Below are positions 9,285 through 19,013 of a stretch of DNA of 64,000 nucleotides, piece by piece. This DNA is from Mycolicibacter minnesotensis. Its GTDB lineage: Bacteria; Actinomycetota; Actinomycetes; Mycobacteriales; Mycobacteriaceae. Every line of letters begins with the position of its first letter. The first letter of the stretch is position 1. The position numbers were made by a program, and so were the translations under genes. The notes under the pieces were generated by a model that worked only from the letters and a program-made list of their open reading frames with translations, had not been told where the DNA came from and ran no database searches. The DNA lies in the NCBI RefSeq assembly GCF_010731755.1, contig NZ_AP022589.1, positions 124,001 through 188,000 on the forward strand, read 5' to 3'.

Positions 9285-10574
9285 ATGGCGTTTATCGCGG
9301 TCACGGTGTTCCTGATCGCGTATGCGTTTATCGCCGCCGATCGAGTAAATAAAACCCTGGTCGCGCTCACCGGGGCGGCGGCCGTGGTGATCCTGCCGGT
9401 CATCTCCTCGGACGACATCTTCTATTCCCGCGAAACCGGAATCGACTGGGATGTCATCTTCCTGCTGCTGGGCATGATGATCATCGTCAGTGTGCTGCGC
9501 CAGACCGGCGTGTTCGAATACATCGCGATCTGGGCCGCCAAGCGCGCCAAGGGATCTCCCCTGCGGATCATGATCTTGCTGGTGCTGGTTACCGCGGTGG
9601 CATCGGCACTGCTGGACAACGTCACCACGGTGCTGCTGATCGCCCCGGTCACACTGCTGGTCTGCGACCGCCTGGAGATCAGCGCCGCGCCGTTTCTCAT
9701 GGCTGAGGTGTTCGCCTCCAACATCGGTGGCGCCGCCACCCTCGTCGGCGACCCACCCAACATCATCATCGCCAGCCGGGCGGGTTTGTCGTTCAACTCT
9801 TTCCTGCTGCACCTGGCCCCCATCGTCGCCATCGTCATCGTCGTGTTCATCGCGATGCTGCCCCGGCTGTTTCCCGGGTCGTTCACTGTCGAGGCCGAGC
9901 GGGTCGCGGACGTGATGGCGTTGGAGGAAGGTGAGGCCATCCGCGACCGCGGGCTGCTGATCAAGTGCGGTCTGGTGCTCGCCGCGGTGTTCGCGGCGTT
10001 CATCGGGCATTCGGCGCTACACCTGGAGCCCTCGGTGGTGGCGCTGCTGGGCGCCGGCGTGTTGATCGTGATCTCGCGCCTGGAACGCTCGGACTACCTG
10101 TCGGGTGTCGAGTGGGAGACGCTGTTGTTCTTCGCCGGCCTGTTCGTGATGGTCGGCGCCCTGGTGGACACCGGTGCTATCGCCGCCCTGGCCAAGACCG
10201 CCACCGAACTGACCGGTGGCAATGCACTGCTGACCACGATGGGGATCCTGGGAGTGTCCGCGCCGGTGTCGGGGATCATCGACAACATCCCCTACGTCGC
10301 GACCATGACGCCCATCGTGGCGGAGCTGAGCGCCACCATCCCGAGCGACGTGCATCCCGATGCCCTGTGGTGGGCACTGGCGCTGGGTGCCGACTTCGGC
10401 GGCAACCTGACGGCGGTCGGTGCCAGCGCCAACGTGGTGATGCTCGGAATCGCCCGCCGCTCAGGCAATCCCATCTCGTTTTGGGAATTCACCCGCAAGG
10501 GCATCGTGGTCACCGCGGTCTCGGTGGCCCTGTCCGCGGTGTACCTGTGGTTGCGCTACTTCGTGTTCGGCTGA
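9285..10574 (+). CDS. ArsB/NhaD-family ion transporter (Rv2684/ArsA-like)
   Basis: An integral membrane protein of 429 residues with about 10-11 hydrophobic segments, of the ion transporter superfamily that includes ArsB arsenite pumps, NhaD and CitM. The conserved membrane loops with [12 protein letters not shown] and [10 protein letters not shown] motifs are visible in the first half, with a second INDNIP-like repeat ([13 protein letters not shown]) and a [13 protein letters not shown] stretch in the second half. M. tuberculosis carries two such genes in tandem (Rv2684, Rv2685); here there is one. The substrate cannot be told from sequence: arsenite, Na+/H+ or dicarboxylates are all possible. 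Confidence 0.85.
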   Translation: MAFIAVTVFLIAYAFIAADRVNKTLVALTGAAAVVILPVISSDDIFYSRETGIDWDVIFLLLGMMIIVSVLRQTGVFEYIAIWAAKRAKGSPLRIMILLVLVTAVASALLDNVTTVLLIAPVTLLVCDRLEISAAPFLMAEVFASNIGGAATLVGDPPNIIIASRAGLSFNSFLLHLAPIVAIVIVVFIAMLPRLFPGSFTVEAERVADVMALEEGEAIRDRGLLIKCGLVLAAVFAAFIGHSALHLEPSVVALLGAGVLIVISRLERSDYLSGVEWETLLFFAGLFVMVGALVDTGAIAALAKTATELTGGNALLTTMGILGVSAPVSGIIDNIPYVATMTPIVAELSATIPSDVHPDALWWALALGADFGGNLTAVGASANVVMLGIARRSGNPISFWEFTRKGIVVTAVSVALSAVYLWLRYFVFG

Positions 10575-10586
10575 TCTCCCCCGAGA

Positions 10587-11765
10587 TCAACCGCGTGTCA
10601 GCAGCGCCACACACTCCACGTGATGGGTGAGCGGAAACGCGTCGAACACCCGGATCTGCTCGACGGTGTAACCGTGCCCGCGATACAGGCCGATATCGCG
10701 GGCGAAAGCCGCTGCTTCACAACCGATATGCACCACCCGCGGCACCCCGGCCCCGGCCAGTAGGTCGATCACCTCGCGGCCGGCACCGGCGCGCGGTGGG
10801 TCGAGCACGGCAACGTCGGCCACGGCACGCTCACCGCCCAACGCGCGGCGCACCGAGTCGGTCCGCACCGTAACCTGCGGCAGGTCGGCCAGCGCCGCCC
10901 TCGCCGCGCCAGTTGCCGCCCGCGACGTATCCACGCTGATCACCCGACCGGACTCCCCCACCGGCTCAGCCAATGCCGCGGCGAAGATGCCGGCCCCACC
11001 GTAGAGATCCCACGCCGTACCGCCGGTGGCGGGCTGCGCCCACTGCGCGACCAACGCGCTGTAGAGCGCGGCCGCCCGACGGTGCGCCTGCCAGAAGGAG
11101 GTCACCGGGATCTGCCAGCGGCGGCGCCCTACCCATTGCGTCGCGTGATAATCCCCCTCGATCACCTCCGGACGGTGCTCGCGGCCGGTGCTCACCACGT
11201 GGCGAACGCCGTCATCGTCGGCCACCACGTGCAGGTGGTCGCCGGGCCGCCAGGTCCGCTCGGCCAGCCCCTTGGTCATTCCCGTCGGCAGCTGCCCACA
11301 ACGCAGGTCGGTGACCAGTTCCTCGCTGTGGTACCGGTGAAATCCGGCTCGCCCATCGGCACCCACCTCCAGACGCACCCGGCTGCGCCAGCCCGTCGCG
11401 CCCTCATCACTGAGTGCCTCCGCCTCGCCCCGCCATTCATGACCGCCGAGCCGGGCCAGCTGATTGGAGACCACATCGCCCTTGAGTGCCCGCGCCGTAG
11501 CCGGTTCGACGAAGGCCAGGTCGCAGCAGCCCGCACCGTCGACCCCGGCAATCGGACACAACGAGTCGATCCGGCCCGGTGCCGGTTCGAGCACCTCGAC
11601 GCATTCGCCGTGCCAGTACGACCCTCGCTCGGCGGTGATGCGCACCCGCACGCGTTCGCCCGGCAGGGCGTAACGCACGAAGACGACCCGCCCGTCGTGC
11701 CGGGCCACACAACTGCCGCCGTTGGCCGGCGCCTCGGTGACCAGCGTGAGCTCTTGATCGATCAC
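10587..11765 (-). CDS. TrmA/RlmD-family uracil-C5 methyltransferase with TRAM domain (Rv2689c-like)
   Basis: A SAM-dependent 5-methyluridine RNA methyltransferase of 392 residues. An N-terminal TRAM RNA-binding domain (about residues 1-60) is followed by a cysteine-containing segment, a Rossmann methyltransferase domain, a DPPRAG motif, the catalytic cysteine in HIGCEAAAFARD and the general-base glutamate in HHVECVALL at the C terminus. Cysteines before the methyltransferase core resemble an iron-sulfur cluster motif but the spacing (C-x9-CC) is not the classic one, so the cluster is uncertain. It ends 12 bp from the convergent transporter and starts just before the APC permease ends. Confidence 0.88.
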   Translation of the reverse strand: MIDQELTLVTEAPANGGSCVARHDGRVVFVRYALPGERVRVRITAERGSYWHGECVEVLEPAPGRIDSLCPIAGVDGAGCCDLAFVEPATARALKGDVVSNQLARLGGHEWRGEAEALSDEGATGWRSRVRLEVGADGRAGFHRYHSEELVTDLRCGQLPTGMTKGLAERTWRPGDHLHVVADDDGVRHVVSTGREHRPEVIEGDYHATQWVGRRRWQIPVTSFWQAHRRAAALYSALVAQWAQPATGGTAWDLYGGAGIFAAALAEPVGESGRVISVDTSRAATGAARAALADLPQVTVRTDSVRRALGGERAVADVAVLDPPRAGAGREVIDLLAGAGVPRVVHIGCEAAAFARDIGLYRGHGYTVEQIRVFDAFPLTHHVECVALLTRG

Positions 11766-11769
11766 TGCG

Positions 11770-13761
11770 TTAGAAGCCTCTCCGGGTATCGCCGGGTGCG
11801 TGGTGCGGTTCCAGGACCTTGCGCCGCTCCGAGGAGTTCAGCTGCCAGGGCACCGAGGTGACCATGACCTGCGGCATGAACAGCAGCCGTGTCTTGAGCC
11901 GCAACGCACTCTGGTTGTGCAGCAGCTGTTCCCACCAATGCCCCACGACGTATTCGGGAATGTAGACGGTCACCACGGTGCGCGGCGACTCCTTACTGAT
12001 GCGTTTGACGTACTCGAGTACCGGTCGGGTGACTTCTCGGTACGGCGATGCGATCACCTTAAGCGGAACGGTGACGTCGCTATCTTCCCACTCACGGACC
12101 AACGCTCGGGTCTCGGTGTCGTCGACGCTGACGGTGATCGCTTCCAGCGAGTCGGGGCGGGTCGCCCGGGCGTAGGCCAGCGCGCGCCGGGTCGGCAGGT
12201 GAAGTTTGGACACCAGGACCAGCGCATGAGTGCGGCTGGGCAGCACCGCCTGGCCTTCCTGGGCGGCCGTTTGTGCCGCCAGCTCGACATTGACGGCGTC
12301 GTAGTGCCGCCGGATCAGTTTCATCAGCCCGAACAGCACCGCCATCGCCATGATCGCGATCCATGCGCCGGCCAGGAACTTGGTGGCGATCACCACGATC
12401 AAGACCGCCCCGGTGGCGACGAACCCGATGGTGTTGACCACCCGGGAACGCATCATCTGAACCCGCGCCGCACGGTCGGTCTCGCTGCGCAGCAACCGAT
12501 TCCAGTGTCGCACCATGCCGATCTGACTCAGCGTGAAGGAGACGAACACGCCGACGATATAGAGCTGGATCAGCGCGGTGACCTCCGCGCCGAACGCCAC
12601 GATGAAGGCGATGGCCACCACCGCCAGGAACACGATGCCGTTGGAAAACGCCAGCCGGTCACCTCGGGTGTGCAGCTGGCGCGGAAGGTAGGAGTCCTGC
12701 GCCAGGATCGATCCCAACACCGGGAAGCCGTTGAAGGCGGTGTTGGCGGCCAGCGCCAGGATCAGCGCGGTCACCCCGGCGATGATCCACAGTCCAGGCG
12801 GAAAGCCCCGGAATACGGTCTCGGCCAGCTGCGCCAGCAACGTCTTCTGGTCGTAGTCGGCCGGGGCCCCGATCAGCTGGTCGTGCGGGCGGGCCGCGAT
12901 CTTCACGCCGGTCTCACTGGCCAGCACGATGATGCCCATCATCATGGTCACCGCGATCGCGCCCAGCATCAGCAGTGTGGTGGCGGCGTTACGCGACTTC
13001 GGCTTGCGGAATGCCGGCACACCATTGCTGATCGCTTCCACCCCGGTCAACGCCGCACAGCCGGAGGAGAACGACTTCGCCACCAGGAACACCAGCGCGA
13101 CTCCCACGAACTCGCCTTCGGTGGAGTCGATCCTGTAGGCGGCCGACTCGGCCTGCAATGGGTGATTCATCACGAAGATCTGGAACAGCCCCCACCCGAG
13201 CATGCCGAAGATCCCGATCATGAACGCATAGGTCGGGAAGGCGAACGCGGTGCCGGATTCGCGGATACCGCGCAGATTGGCCGCCGCCACCGCGATCACG
13301 GTCCCCACCGCGAACACAACCTTGTGCTCCGCGATGAACGGTATCGCCGAGCCGATGTTGGCGATCCCCGAAGAGATCGAGACGGCAACCGTCAGAACGT
13401 AATCCACCATCAACGCGCTCGCCACGGTCAGACCTGCGGTGGCACCGAGGTTGGTGGTGACAACCTCATAGTCACCTCCGCCGGAGGGGTAAGCGTGCAC
13501 GTTCTGCCGGTACGAGGCCACCACAGTGATGAACACGAACGCCACCGCCAGACCAACCCACGGCGTCATCCGGTAGGCAGCAAGGCCGGCCACCGACAAC
13601 ACCAGAAAGATCTCTTCGGGCCCGTAGGCGACCGAGGACAGCGCGTCGGAGGCGAACACCGGCAGCGCGATGCGTTTGGGCAGCAGCGTGTGGCTGAGCC
13701 GATCACTGCGGAAGGGGCGGCCCAGAAGGAGACGCCGAGCAGCGGTGGAAATCTTCGACAC
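11770..13761 (-). CDS. APC-superfamily amino-acid permease (Rv2690c-like)
   Basis: A membrane transporter of 663 residues with about twelve hydrophobic helices in the first 450 residues and a soluble C-terminal region of about 190 residues. The frame is open far upstream to 14160 but that part is antisense to ceoB; the GTG at 13761 gives the expected N terminus (SKISTAARRLL) and family length. It is divergent from ceoB, with about 100 bp between, and four bases upstream of the methyltransferase, with which it is probably co-transcribed. Close relatives are linked to the Trk genes in mycobacteria, so a role in potassium or amino-acid homeostasis is likely but not shown here. Confidence 0.88.
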   Translation of the reverse strand: MSKISTAARRLLLGRPFRSDRLSHTLLPKRIALPVFASDALSSVAYGPEEIFLVLSVAGLAAYRMTPWVGLAVAFVFITVVASYRQNVHAYPSGGGDYEVVTTNLGATAGLTVASALMVDYVLTVAVSISSGIANIGSAIPFIAEHKVVFAVGTVIAVAAANLRGIRESGTAFAFPTYAFMIGIFGMLGWGLFQIFVMNHPLQAESAAYRIDSTEGEFVGVALVFLVAKSFSSGCAALTGVEAISNGVPAFRKPKSRNAATTLLMLGAIAVTMMMGIIVLASETGVKIAARPHDQLIGAPADYDQKTLLAQLAETVFRGFPPGLWIIAGVTALILALAANTAFNGFPVLGSILAQDSYLPRQLHTRGDRLAFSNGIVFLAVVAIAFIVAFGAEVTALIQLYIVGVFVSFTLSQIGMVRHWNRLLRSETDRAARVQMMRSRVVNTIGFVATGAVLIVVIATKFLAGAWIAIMAMAVLFGLMKLIRRHYDAVNVELAAQTAAQEGQAVLPSRTHALVLVSKLHLPTRRALAYARATRPDSLEAITVSVDDTETRALVREWEDSDVTVPLKVIASPYREVTRPVLEYVKRISKESPRTVVTVYIPEYVVGHWWEQLLHNQSALRLKTRLLFMPQVMVTSVPWQLNSSERRKVLEPHHAPGDTRRGF

Positions 13762-13864
13762 GAGAGCCAAGGGTAAGCCAGCCGGGGCTTGGCGGTAGCG
13801 TTCACCGCATACGGGCACTACTCCAGTCGAAAGCCAGCCGGAACCGGCCGAAAGGACCTTGCAC

Positions 13865-14536
13865 GTGCGGGTAGTTGTGATGGGATGCGGCCGGGTGGGC
13901 GCCTCGGTCGCCGATGGACTGTCCCGGATCGGCCACGAGGTTGCGATCATCGACCGAGACAGCACCGCGTTCAACCGGCTCAGCCCGGAATTCAACGGTG
14001 AGCGCGTGCTCGGCATGGGCTTCGACCGCGATGTTCTGCTGCGCGCGGGCATCGAGGAAGCCGCCGCGTTCGCCGCCGTCTCCTCCGGTGACAACTCCAA
14101 CATCATCGCGGCACGACTGGCCCGTGAGACGTTCGGCGTATCCCGGGTGGTGGCCCGCATCTACGACGCCAAACGGGCCGCGGTCTACGAACGCCTGGGC
14201 ATCCCGACCATCGCCACGGTGCCCTGGACCACCGACCGGCTGCTCGACGCACTGACCCGAGAGAACCAGACCGCCAAGTGGCGTGACCCCACCGGCACCG
14301 TCGCCGTCGCCGAGGTTGTCCTGCACGAGGACTGGATCGGTCGCCCCGTCACCGATCTGGAGGCCGCCACCAATGCTCGGGTGGCGTTCCTGATCCGATT
14401 CGGGACCGGTGTCCTGCCCGAGCCCAGGACCGTGATCCAGGCCAGCGACCAGGTGTACGTGGTAGCGGTCTCGGGACGGGTGGCGGAGGCCATCGCGATC
14501 GCCGCGTTGCCGCCGAGCGAGGATCTGGACAAATGA
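13865..14536 (+). CDS. ceoB: Trk-type potassium uptake regulatory protein CeoB
   Basis: A cytoplasmic RCK (KTN plus TrkA-C) protein of 223 residues that gates a Trk potassium channel. The N terminus has the NAD-binding GCGRVG fingerprint at residues 8-13 and an acidic residue at the end of beta-2 (IDRD); the last 80 residues form the TrkA-C domain. The GTG at 13865 is chosen over the TTG two codons upstream because AAAGGA lies about nine bases before it. It overlaps the second RCK gene by four bases (ATGA). Confidence 0.92.
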   Translation: MRVVVMGCGRVGASVADGLSRIGHEVAIIDRDSTAFNRLSPEFNGERVLGMGFDRDVLLRAGIEEAAAFAAVSSGDNSNIIAARLARETFGVSRVVARIYDAKRAAVYERLGIPTIATVPWTTDRLLDALTRENQTAKWRDPTGTVAVAEVVLHEDWIGRPVTDLEAATNARVAFLIRFGTGVLPEPRTVIQASDQVYVVAVSGRVAEAIAIAALPPSEDLDK

Positions 14537-15195
14537 AAGTGGCGGTGGCCGGGGCCGGAGCCGTCGGACGGTCGATCGCGCGCGAACTGCTCGACAGCGA
14601 CCACGAAGTCACGTTGATCGAGCGCAACCCGGATCACGTCGACACCGAAGACATCGCCGACGCGCACTGGCATCTGGGTGATGCCTGCGAGCTGAGCCTG
14701 TTGGAGGCAGTGCACCTGGAGTCGTTCGACGTGGTGATCGCAGCCACCGGTGACGACAAGGCCAACGTGGTGCTCTCCTTGCTGGCCAAGACCGAATTCG
14801 CGGTGCCCCGGGTAGTGGCGCGCGTGAATGACCCCCGCAACGAATGGCTGTTCACCGATGCCTGGGGCGTGGATGTCGCGGTATCGACGCCGCGGATGCT
14901 GGCCTCCTTGGTCGAGGAAGCCGTCGCGGTCGGAGACCTGGTGCGGCTCATGGAGTTCCGCAAAGGGCAGGCCAACCTGCTGGAGATCACGCTGCCCGAC
15001 GACACGCCGTGGGGCGGCAAGCCGATACGCAAGCTGACCTTGCCGCGTGACGCCGCGCTGGTGACGATCCTGCGCGGGGCGCGGGTGATCGTGCCGCACG
15101 ACGACGAACCTCTCGAGGGCGGCGACGAGTTGCTGTTCGTGGCCTCCGACGGCGTCGAACCCGAACTACGCGCGCTGCTGCTACCGGCCCACTGA
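14533..15195 (+). CDS. ceoC: Trk-type potassium uptake regulatory protein CeoC
   Basis: The second RCK subunit, 220 residues, with a Rossmann KTN domain (GAGAVG fingerprint near residue 7, then IERN) and a C-terminal TrkA-C domain. CeoB and CeoC together form the regulatory ring of the mycobacterial Trk system; the membrane TrkH-type pore protein is not in this window. Its 3' end overlaps the convergent DUF3159 gene by 15 bp. Confidence 0.92.
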   Translation: MKVAVAGAGAVGRSIARELLDSDHEVTLIERNPDHVDTEDIADAHWHLGDACELSLLEAVHLESFDVVIAATGDDKANVVLSLLAKTEFAVPRVVARVNDPRNEWLFTDAWGVDVAVSTPRMLASLVEEAVAVGDLVRLMEFRKGQANLLEITLPDDTPWGGKPIRKLTLPRDAALVTILRGARVIVPHDDEPLEGGDELLFVASDGVEPELRALLLPAH

Positions 15196-15855
15196 CCGGG
15201 GTTCGTCCTGCGGTGCCGCGGCGGCGGGCACTGCATCCAAGGCGCGCTGAACGTATTTCACCGCCAGGTAAGTGACCACCGCGGCAACCGCAGTCAGCGG
15301 CCAACCCATGGCGATACGCGCCACTCCCAACCACCCGGTCTGATCGGCGTCATAGAGGAGTCGCTGGACCACGAAACGGGAGCCGAACACCACAACCCAG
15401 GTCAACGTCGCGAGATCGTAGGCATAGACCGCCGTCCGCACCTCGCGCCAGGCCTGGGTTTGGCCGCTGGCCCACGACCAGACATAGCCGACCAGTGGCC
15501 GGCGAATCACGACAGATGCGGCGAACACGACCGCCCACACCAACGAGGTCCAGATTCCGAGCAGGAAGTACGCCTTGGAGTCGCCCATCCGGTAGGCGAT
15601 CAGGGCGCAGACCGCGACCCCAAAGAAGCCGGATATCGCCGGTTGGGTGGATTGCCGACGAAAGAGCCGCCAGACCAGGACTGCCGCAGCCACCCCCAGT
15701 GCGGCAAGGACGGCGACCTTCAGTCCGAACAGGTTGGAGGCCGGGACGAACACCACGATGGGCAACGAGGAATAGATCAGGCCGGCGACCCCGCCGATCT
15801 GCTCAAGAAGCCGCTGCGGCCCCTGGGCGCCCTCTGCGCTGTAGTCCTCGCTCAT
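15181..15855 (-). CDS. DUF3159 membrane protein (Rv2693c-like)
   Basis: An integral membrane protein of 224 residues with about five or six hydrophobic segments, belonging to the actinobacterial DUF3159 family; function unknown. The ATG at 15855 (MSEDYSAEG) is preferred; a longer open frame to 15954 would overlap the upstream OB-fold gene. Its last 15 bases overlap the convergent ceoC. It follows the OB-fold gene on the same strand after about 30 bp, so the two are probably one transcript. Confidence 0.82.
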   Translation of the reverse strand: MSEDYSAEGAQGPQRLLEQIGGVAGLIYSSLPIVVFVPASNLFGLKVAVLAALGVAAAVLVWRLFRRQSTQPAISGFFGVAVCALIAYRMGDSKAYFLLGIWTSLVWAVVFAASVVIRRPLVGYVWSWASGQTQAWREVRTAVYAYDLATLTWVVVFGSRFVVQRLLYDADQTGWLGVARIAMGWPLTAVAAVVTYLAVKYVQRALDAVPAAAAPQDEPRSVGR

Positions 15856-15883
15856 AGGCACGCGGGCCCACCAGAAGGTCCCG

Positions 15884-16255
15884 TCACTGCTGAATTTCGT
15901 AATGCGGGTTGTAAATGGCCTTGCAGCCGCTCTCCAGCTTGCCCAGCCGACCATGCACCCGCAATGTACGGCCGGAGTCGATCCCGGGAATGCGTCGCTG
16001 GCCCAGCCAGACCAACGTCACCGTGTCGGTACCGTCGAACAGTTCGGCGCGGACACCTCCCACACAGCCCTTGGCGTTGGCTTCGACACTGCGCAAAACC
16101 CCGACCATGGTGACCTCTTGGCCGCGCTGGCAGTCGATCGCGCGTTGCGCGCCGGTGTTGAGCGCCTCGTCCGACAACTCTTCGACGTCACGCAGCTCGG
16201 GATCTTCGGTCAATCGCCGAGTCAGCCGCCGCAAGTAGCTTTCCGGAGCAGCCAT
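15884..16255 (-). CDS. OB-fold nucleic-acid-binding protein (Rv2694c-like)
   Basis: A 123-residue cytoplasmic protein with a short basic helical N terminus (YLRRLTRRL) and an OB-fold domain from about residue 45 (VTMVGVLRSVE...VRAELFDGTDTVTLVWLG). OB folds of this type bind single-stranded nucleic acid; no target is known. The ATG at 16255 matches the length of the M. tuberculosis homologue as I recall it. It is divergent from the hydrolase gene at 16367. Confidence 0.82.
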   Translation of the reverse strand: MAAPESYLRRLTRRLTEDPELRDVEELSDEALNTGAQRAIDCQRGQEVTMVGVLRSVEANAKGCVGGVRAELFDGTDTVTLVWLGQRRIPGIDSGRTLRVHGRLGKLESGCKAIYNPHYEIQQ

Positions 16256-16366
16256 TGCTCTCTCCCTCAATCGTGTGCGCACGCTACGGTAGACCTGTTG
16301 TTTACCTAATGCCACACGACCGGCCTGTGGCGTGGCCGACAACACCAAACACGATCAAGAGGTGGC

Positions 16367-17068
16367 ATGGTTCTGCGCGGCGTGACGGCCGTTGTGCTGC
16401 CGGGCACCGGATCCGACGACGACTATGTCCGACGGGCGTTCCACTACCCGTTGCAGCAGGTGGGCGCCACATTGGTCACCCATCGACCGCAGCCCGACCG
16501 CCTCATTCAGGGCTATGTGGACGCACTGGACACAGCCGCAGCGCGGTCAGGTCCGATCCTTGTCGGCGGGGTGTCGATCGGCGCCGCGGTGGCCGCCGCG
16601 TGGTCGCTGCGTCATCCCGAACAAGTGGTCGGAGTGCTCGCCGCGCTGCCCGCCTGGACTGGAGTTCCCGACGAGGCGCCGGCAGCGCATGCCGCGCGTT
16701 ACAGCGCCGGACAGTTGCGTCAGGACGGCCTGGCGGCAGTGGTGGCACAGATGCGGGCGTCGAGCCCGGCGTGGCTCGCTGACGAGTTGACCCGCTCCTG
16801 GACTGCCCAGTGGCCGCAGTTGCCAGCGGCGATGGAGGAGGCGGCCGCCTACGTCGCCCCCACCTACGCCGAGCTGGCGTCACTGCGGGTGCCGCTGGGG
16901 GTGACCGCGGCGGTCGACGACGCCGTCCATCCTCTACAGACGGCCTCCGAGTGGGTGGCGGCCGCACCGCGGGCGGCGCTGCGCACGGTCACCCTGGAGC
17001 AGATAGGCGCCGATCCGGCCGCGTTGGGAACCGCCTGTGTGGAGGCGCTGGCGCTCGCCACGAGCTGA
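16367..17068 (+). CDS. alpha/beta-hydrolase fold protein (Rv2695-like)
   Basis: A 233-residue cytoplasmic protein of alpha/beta-hydrolase type. The first strand PGTGSDDD resembles an oxyanion-hole loop, the nucleophile elbow is GGVSIGAAV (GxSxG, near residue 70), and an acid/histidine pair is plausible in AVDDAVHP near residue 188. The substrate is unknown. Convergent with the DUF3710 gene. Confidence 0.78.
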   Translation: MVLRGVTAVVLPGTGSDDDYVRRAFHYPLQQVGATLVTHRPQPDRLIQGYVDALDTAAARSGPILVGGVSIGAAVAAAWSLRHPEQVVGVLAALPAWTGVPDEAPAAHAARYSAGQLRQDGLAAVVAQMRASSPAWLADELTRSWTAQWPQLPAAMEEAAAYVAPTYAELASLRVPLGVTAAVDDAVHPLQTASEWVAAAPRAALRTVTLEQIGADPAALGTACVEALALATS

Positions 17069-17100
17069 GCGCCCACAGCCAGCTAACCGCCGGGGTTAGT

Positions 17101-17148
17101 ACGGCGGTCCAGCTTCGCCTCTCCTACGTCGAGCCTCGCTAACCGCCG
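17101..17148. repeat. dispersed intergenic repeat, copy A
   Basis: This 48-bp stretch aligns to 49237-49286 with 43 of 50 aligned positions identical (five substitutions, two one-base gaps). The core CTCTCCT(A/G)CGTCGAGCC is almost invariant. It lies between the convergent Rv2695-like and DUF3710 genes and overlaps the last bases of the latter. CTAACCGCCGG occurs at 17083-17093, as half of a CTAACC/GGTTAG hairpin, and again at 17139-17149. Confidence 0.7.
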
Positions 17149-17978
17149 GTGATGGTGCGCAACTGCTGCATCGCCGAGCCCTCCGCACTGCGGCGGGCAG
17201 CCGGTGCGGGCGGGGCGGGCGGTGCCGCCGGTGCACGCGGCGCGTCGCCACCGCTGAAGATGGCGGCCCCGTGCAGTCCGGCCGCCTGCTGCGCAGCAGC
17301 CTGCTCGACGGCAGCCTGCTGGGCCGCGGCCTGTTGCGCCGCGGCAGCCCGCAACTGCTCAGCCATCGGCTCGGGCAGTCGAACCGGCAATGGGGTACGC
17401 ACCGGCAATGGGGTGTCGCCGCGCCGGACGACGGTGTCTGCCAACGCCTGTCGCGCCATCTGCGACAGCGCCTCCATGGCCTCGGGTCGTCCATTGATGA
17501 CGCAGCGCACCATCCAGCGGTAGCCGTCGATGCCGATGAACCGCACGGCGCCGGCCGCCATGCCGAGCACCTCTCGGCCCCACGGGCCGTCGATGATGCT
17601 GACGTTCGCATTGTCCCTGCGCAGCGCTTCAGCCAGCTCCGCAGCCACCTCCCGCCACAGACCAGCCGACTTGGGCGCGGCGTAGGCGGCGATATTGAAC
17701 CGGCCGTGCGGCGTGACGAGCCACACCGCACTGGGGACCCCCGCTTCGCTCAGTTCGACCTGAACCTGTGCACCCGCCGGCATCGGTACCAAGACCGATC
17801 CCAAGTCGAGGCGGGCCGTCGCCGCCGCCTCAGGGTCGTCGAAATCCTCGATGTCGAAGGGACCCTCGAGCTCCTCCGCCAACTCCGATTCGAACCCTTC
17901 CGACTGGCCCGAGGCGTCCGGCCGGGCGCTCGTCGGCTCGACGGCCTCGCGCTTGCCTTTACCTCTACCGAATGCCAT
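17139..17978 (-). CDS. DUF3710 protein (Rv2696c-like)
   Basis: A conserved actinobacterial protein of 279 residues. It has a charged, Glu-rich N terminus, a central DUF3710 domain (about residues 50-215), then a low-complexity Gln/Ala-rich helix (about 205-240) and an Ala/Pro-rich tail. No signal peptide or membrane segment. It lies 40 bp behind dut and is probably co-transcribed with it. Function unknown. Confidence 0.85.
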   Translation of the reverse strand: MAFGRGKGKREAVEPTSARPDASGQSEGFESELAEELEGPFDIEDFDDPEAAATARLDLGSVLVPMPAGAQVQVELSEAGVPSAVWLVTPHGRFNIAAYAAPKSAGLWREVAAELAEALRRDNANVSIIDGPWGREVLGMAAGAVRFIGIDGYRWMVRCVINGRPEAMEALSQMARQALADTVVRRGDTPLPVRTPLPVRLPEPMAEQLRAAAAQQAAAQQAAVEQAAAQQAAGLHGAAIFSGGDAPRAPAAPPAPPAPAARRSAEGSAMQQLRTITGG

Positions 17979-18018
17979 TACCGCCGCCCCACCTTCATCA
18001 CGTCGTCGTCACAAGCCA

Positions 18019-18483
18019 TCACAAGCTCGCGTGCCCACCCGAGGACCCATGTCCGCCGGAGCCACGCGTCGTCGGCTCCAACCCGGCCTCGTCAAACGAA
18101 GCCACCTCCACCAGCTCCGGAAGCTCAACCCGCTGCACCAGCAACTGTGCGATCCGGTCACCCCGATTGATCTCGATCGGGGTCGTCGGGTCGAGGTTGA
18201 TCAATGAGACCTTTATCTCACCACGATAGCCCGCATCCACCGTTCCGGGACTGTTGACAATCGAAAGGCCCACCCGCGCAGCCAGACCCGATCGCGGATG
18301 AATCAAGCCAACCATGCCGAACGGGATTGCCACGGCAATTCCGGTGGGCACCAGCGACCGCTGCCCAGGGTCCAGCACAACATCGACTGAGCTGTAGAGG
18401 TCGACGCCGGCATCACCGGCATGCGCACGGCTCGGCAGGGGCAGATCCGGATCCAGGCGAACAACCGCGAGACTGGGCGACAC
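18019..18483 (-). CDS. dut: deoxyuridine triphosphatase (dUTPase)
   Basis: Dut hydrolyses dUTP to dUMP and pyrophosphate, keeping uracil out of DNA and feeding thymidylate synthesis. The product is a 154-residue trimeric-type dUTPase. The five family motifs are visible, including [29 protein letters not shown] with the catalytic Asp, GDRIAQL and the C-terminal P-loop-like [12 protein letters not shown]. The GTG at 18483 gives the mycobacterial length; a TTG three codons upstream is possible but unneeded. It faces the DUF3093 gene 25 bp away. Confidence 0.95.
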   Translation of the reverse strand: MSPSLAVVRLDPDLPLPSRAHAGDAGVDLYSSVDVVLDPGQRSLVPTGIAVAIPFGMVGLIHPRSGLAARVGLSIVNSPGTVDAGYRGEIKVSLINLDPTTPIEINRGDRIAQLLVQRVELPELVEVASFDEAGLEPTTRGSGGHGSSGGHASL

Positions 18484-18508
18484 GAGGCGCAAGACTACTC
18501 TTAGCCGG

Positions 18509-18994
18509 ATGTCGGGATCGCGTCTGAACCACCGGGCATCGCAAACTGTGCGGTACAGCGAACAGCTGTGGGTGCCGTGGTGGTGGTGGCCACTGGGGTT
18601 CTTGGGTAACGGCCTGATGGCCTACGAAGTCCGGCTTGGCCTGCGCACCCTGCCTGACTGGCTGCCGTTCGCCGTGTTCTTCGCGATCACCGTCGGCGCA
18701 CTGCTCTGGTGGGGGCGGATTCAGGTGCGCGTCATCGACAGCGGTGGGGAGACGCAACTGTGGGTAGGCGACGCGCACCTGCCCACCAACGCGATCGCAC
18801 GCTGCGCTGAGGTACCCCGATCGGCCAAATCCGCAGCGTTAGGCCGCCAACTCGATCCGGCGGCATACGTCGTGCATCGCGCCTGGGTGGGGCCCATGAT
18901 CTTGGTCGTTCTCGATGACCCCGATGACCCAACACCGTACTGGCTGATCAGCTGCCGCCAGCCCCAACGGGTGCTGGCGGCCCTGCAGAACTGA
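18509..18994 (+). CDS. DUF3093 membrane protein (Rv2698-like)
   Basis: A 161-residue protein with a Trp-rich first hydrophobic segment (about residues 20-45) and a second around 48-68, followed by a soluble C-terminal domain. It belongs to the actinobacterial DUF3093 family of unknown function. It is divergent from dut over 25 bp and convergent with the DUF4193 gene. Confidence 0.82.
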   Translation: MSGSRLNHRASQTVRYSEQLWVPWWWWPLGFLGNGLMAYEVRLGLRTLPDWLPFAVFFAITVGALLWWGRIQVRVIDSGGETQLWVGDAHLPTNAIARCAEVPRSAKSAALGRQLDPAAYVVHRAWVGPMILVVLDDPDDPTPYWLISCRQPQRVLAALQN

Positions 18995-19013
18995 CGAAGC
19001 GGGAAGGGGCGGG

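Noticed and set aside
11800..13776. A 658-residue forward frame antisense to the APC permease
   Set aside because: Composition typical of an antisense shadow (Arg, His, Gln rich); no start context or domain.
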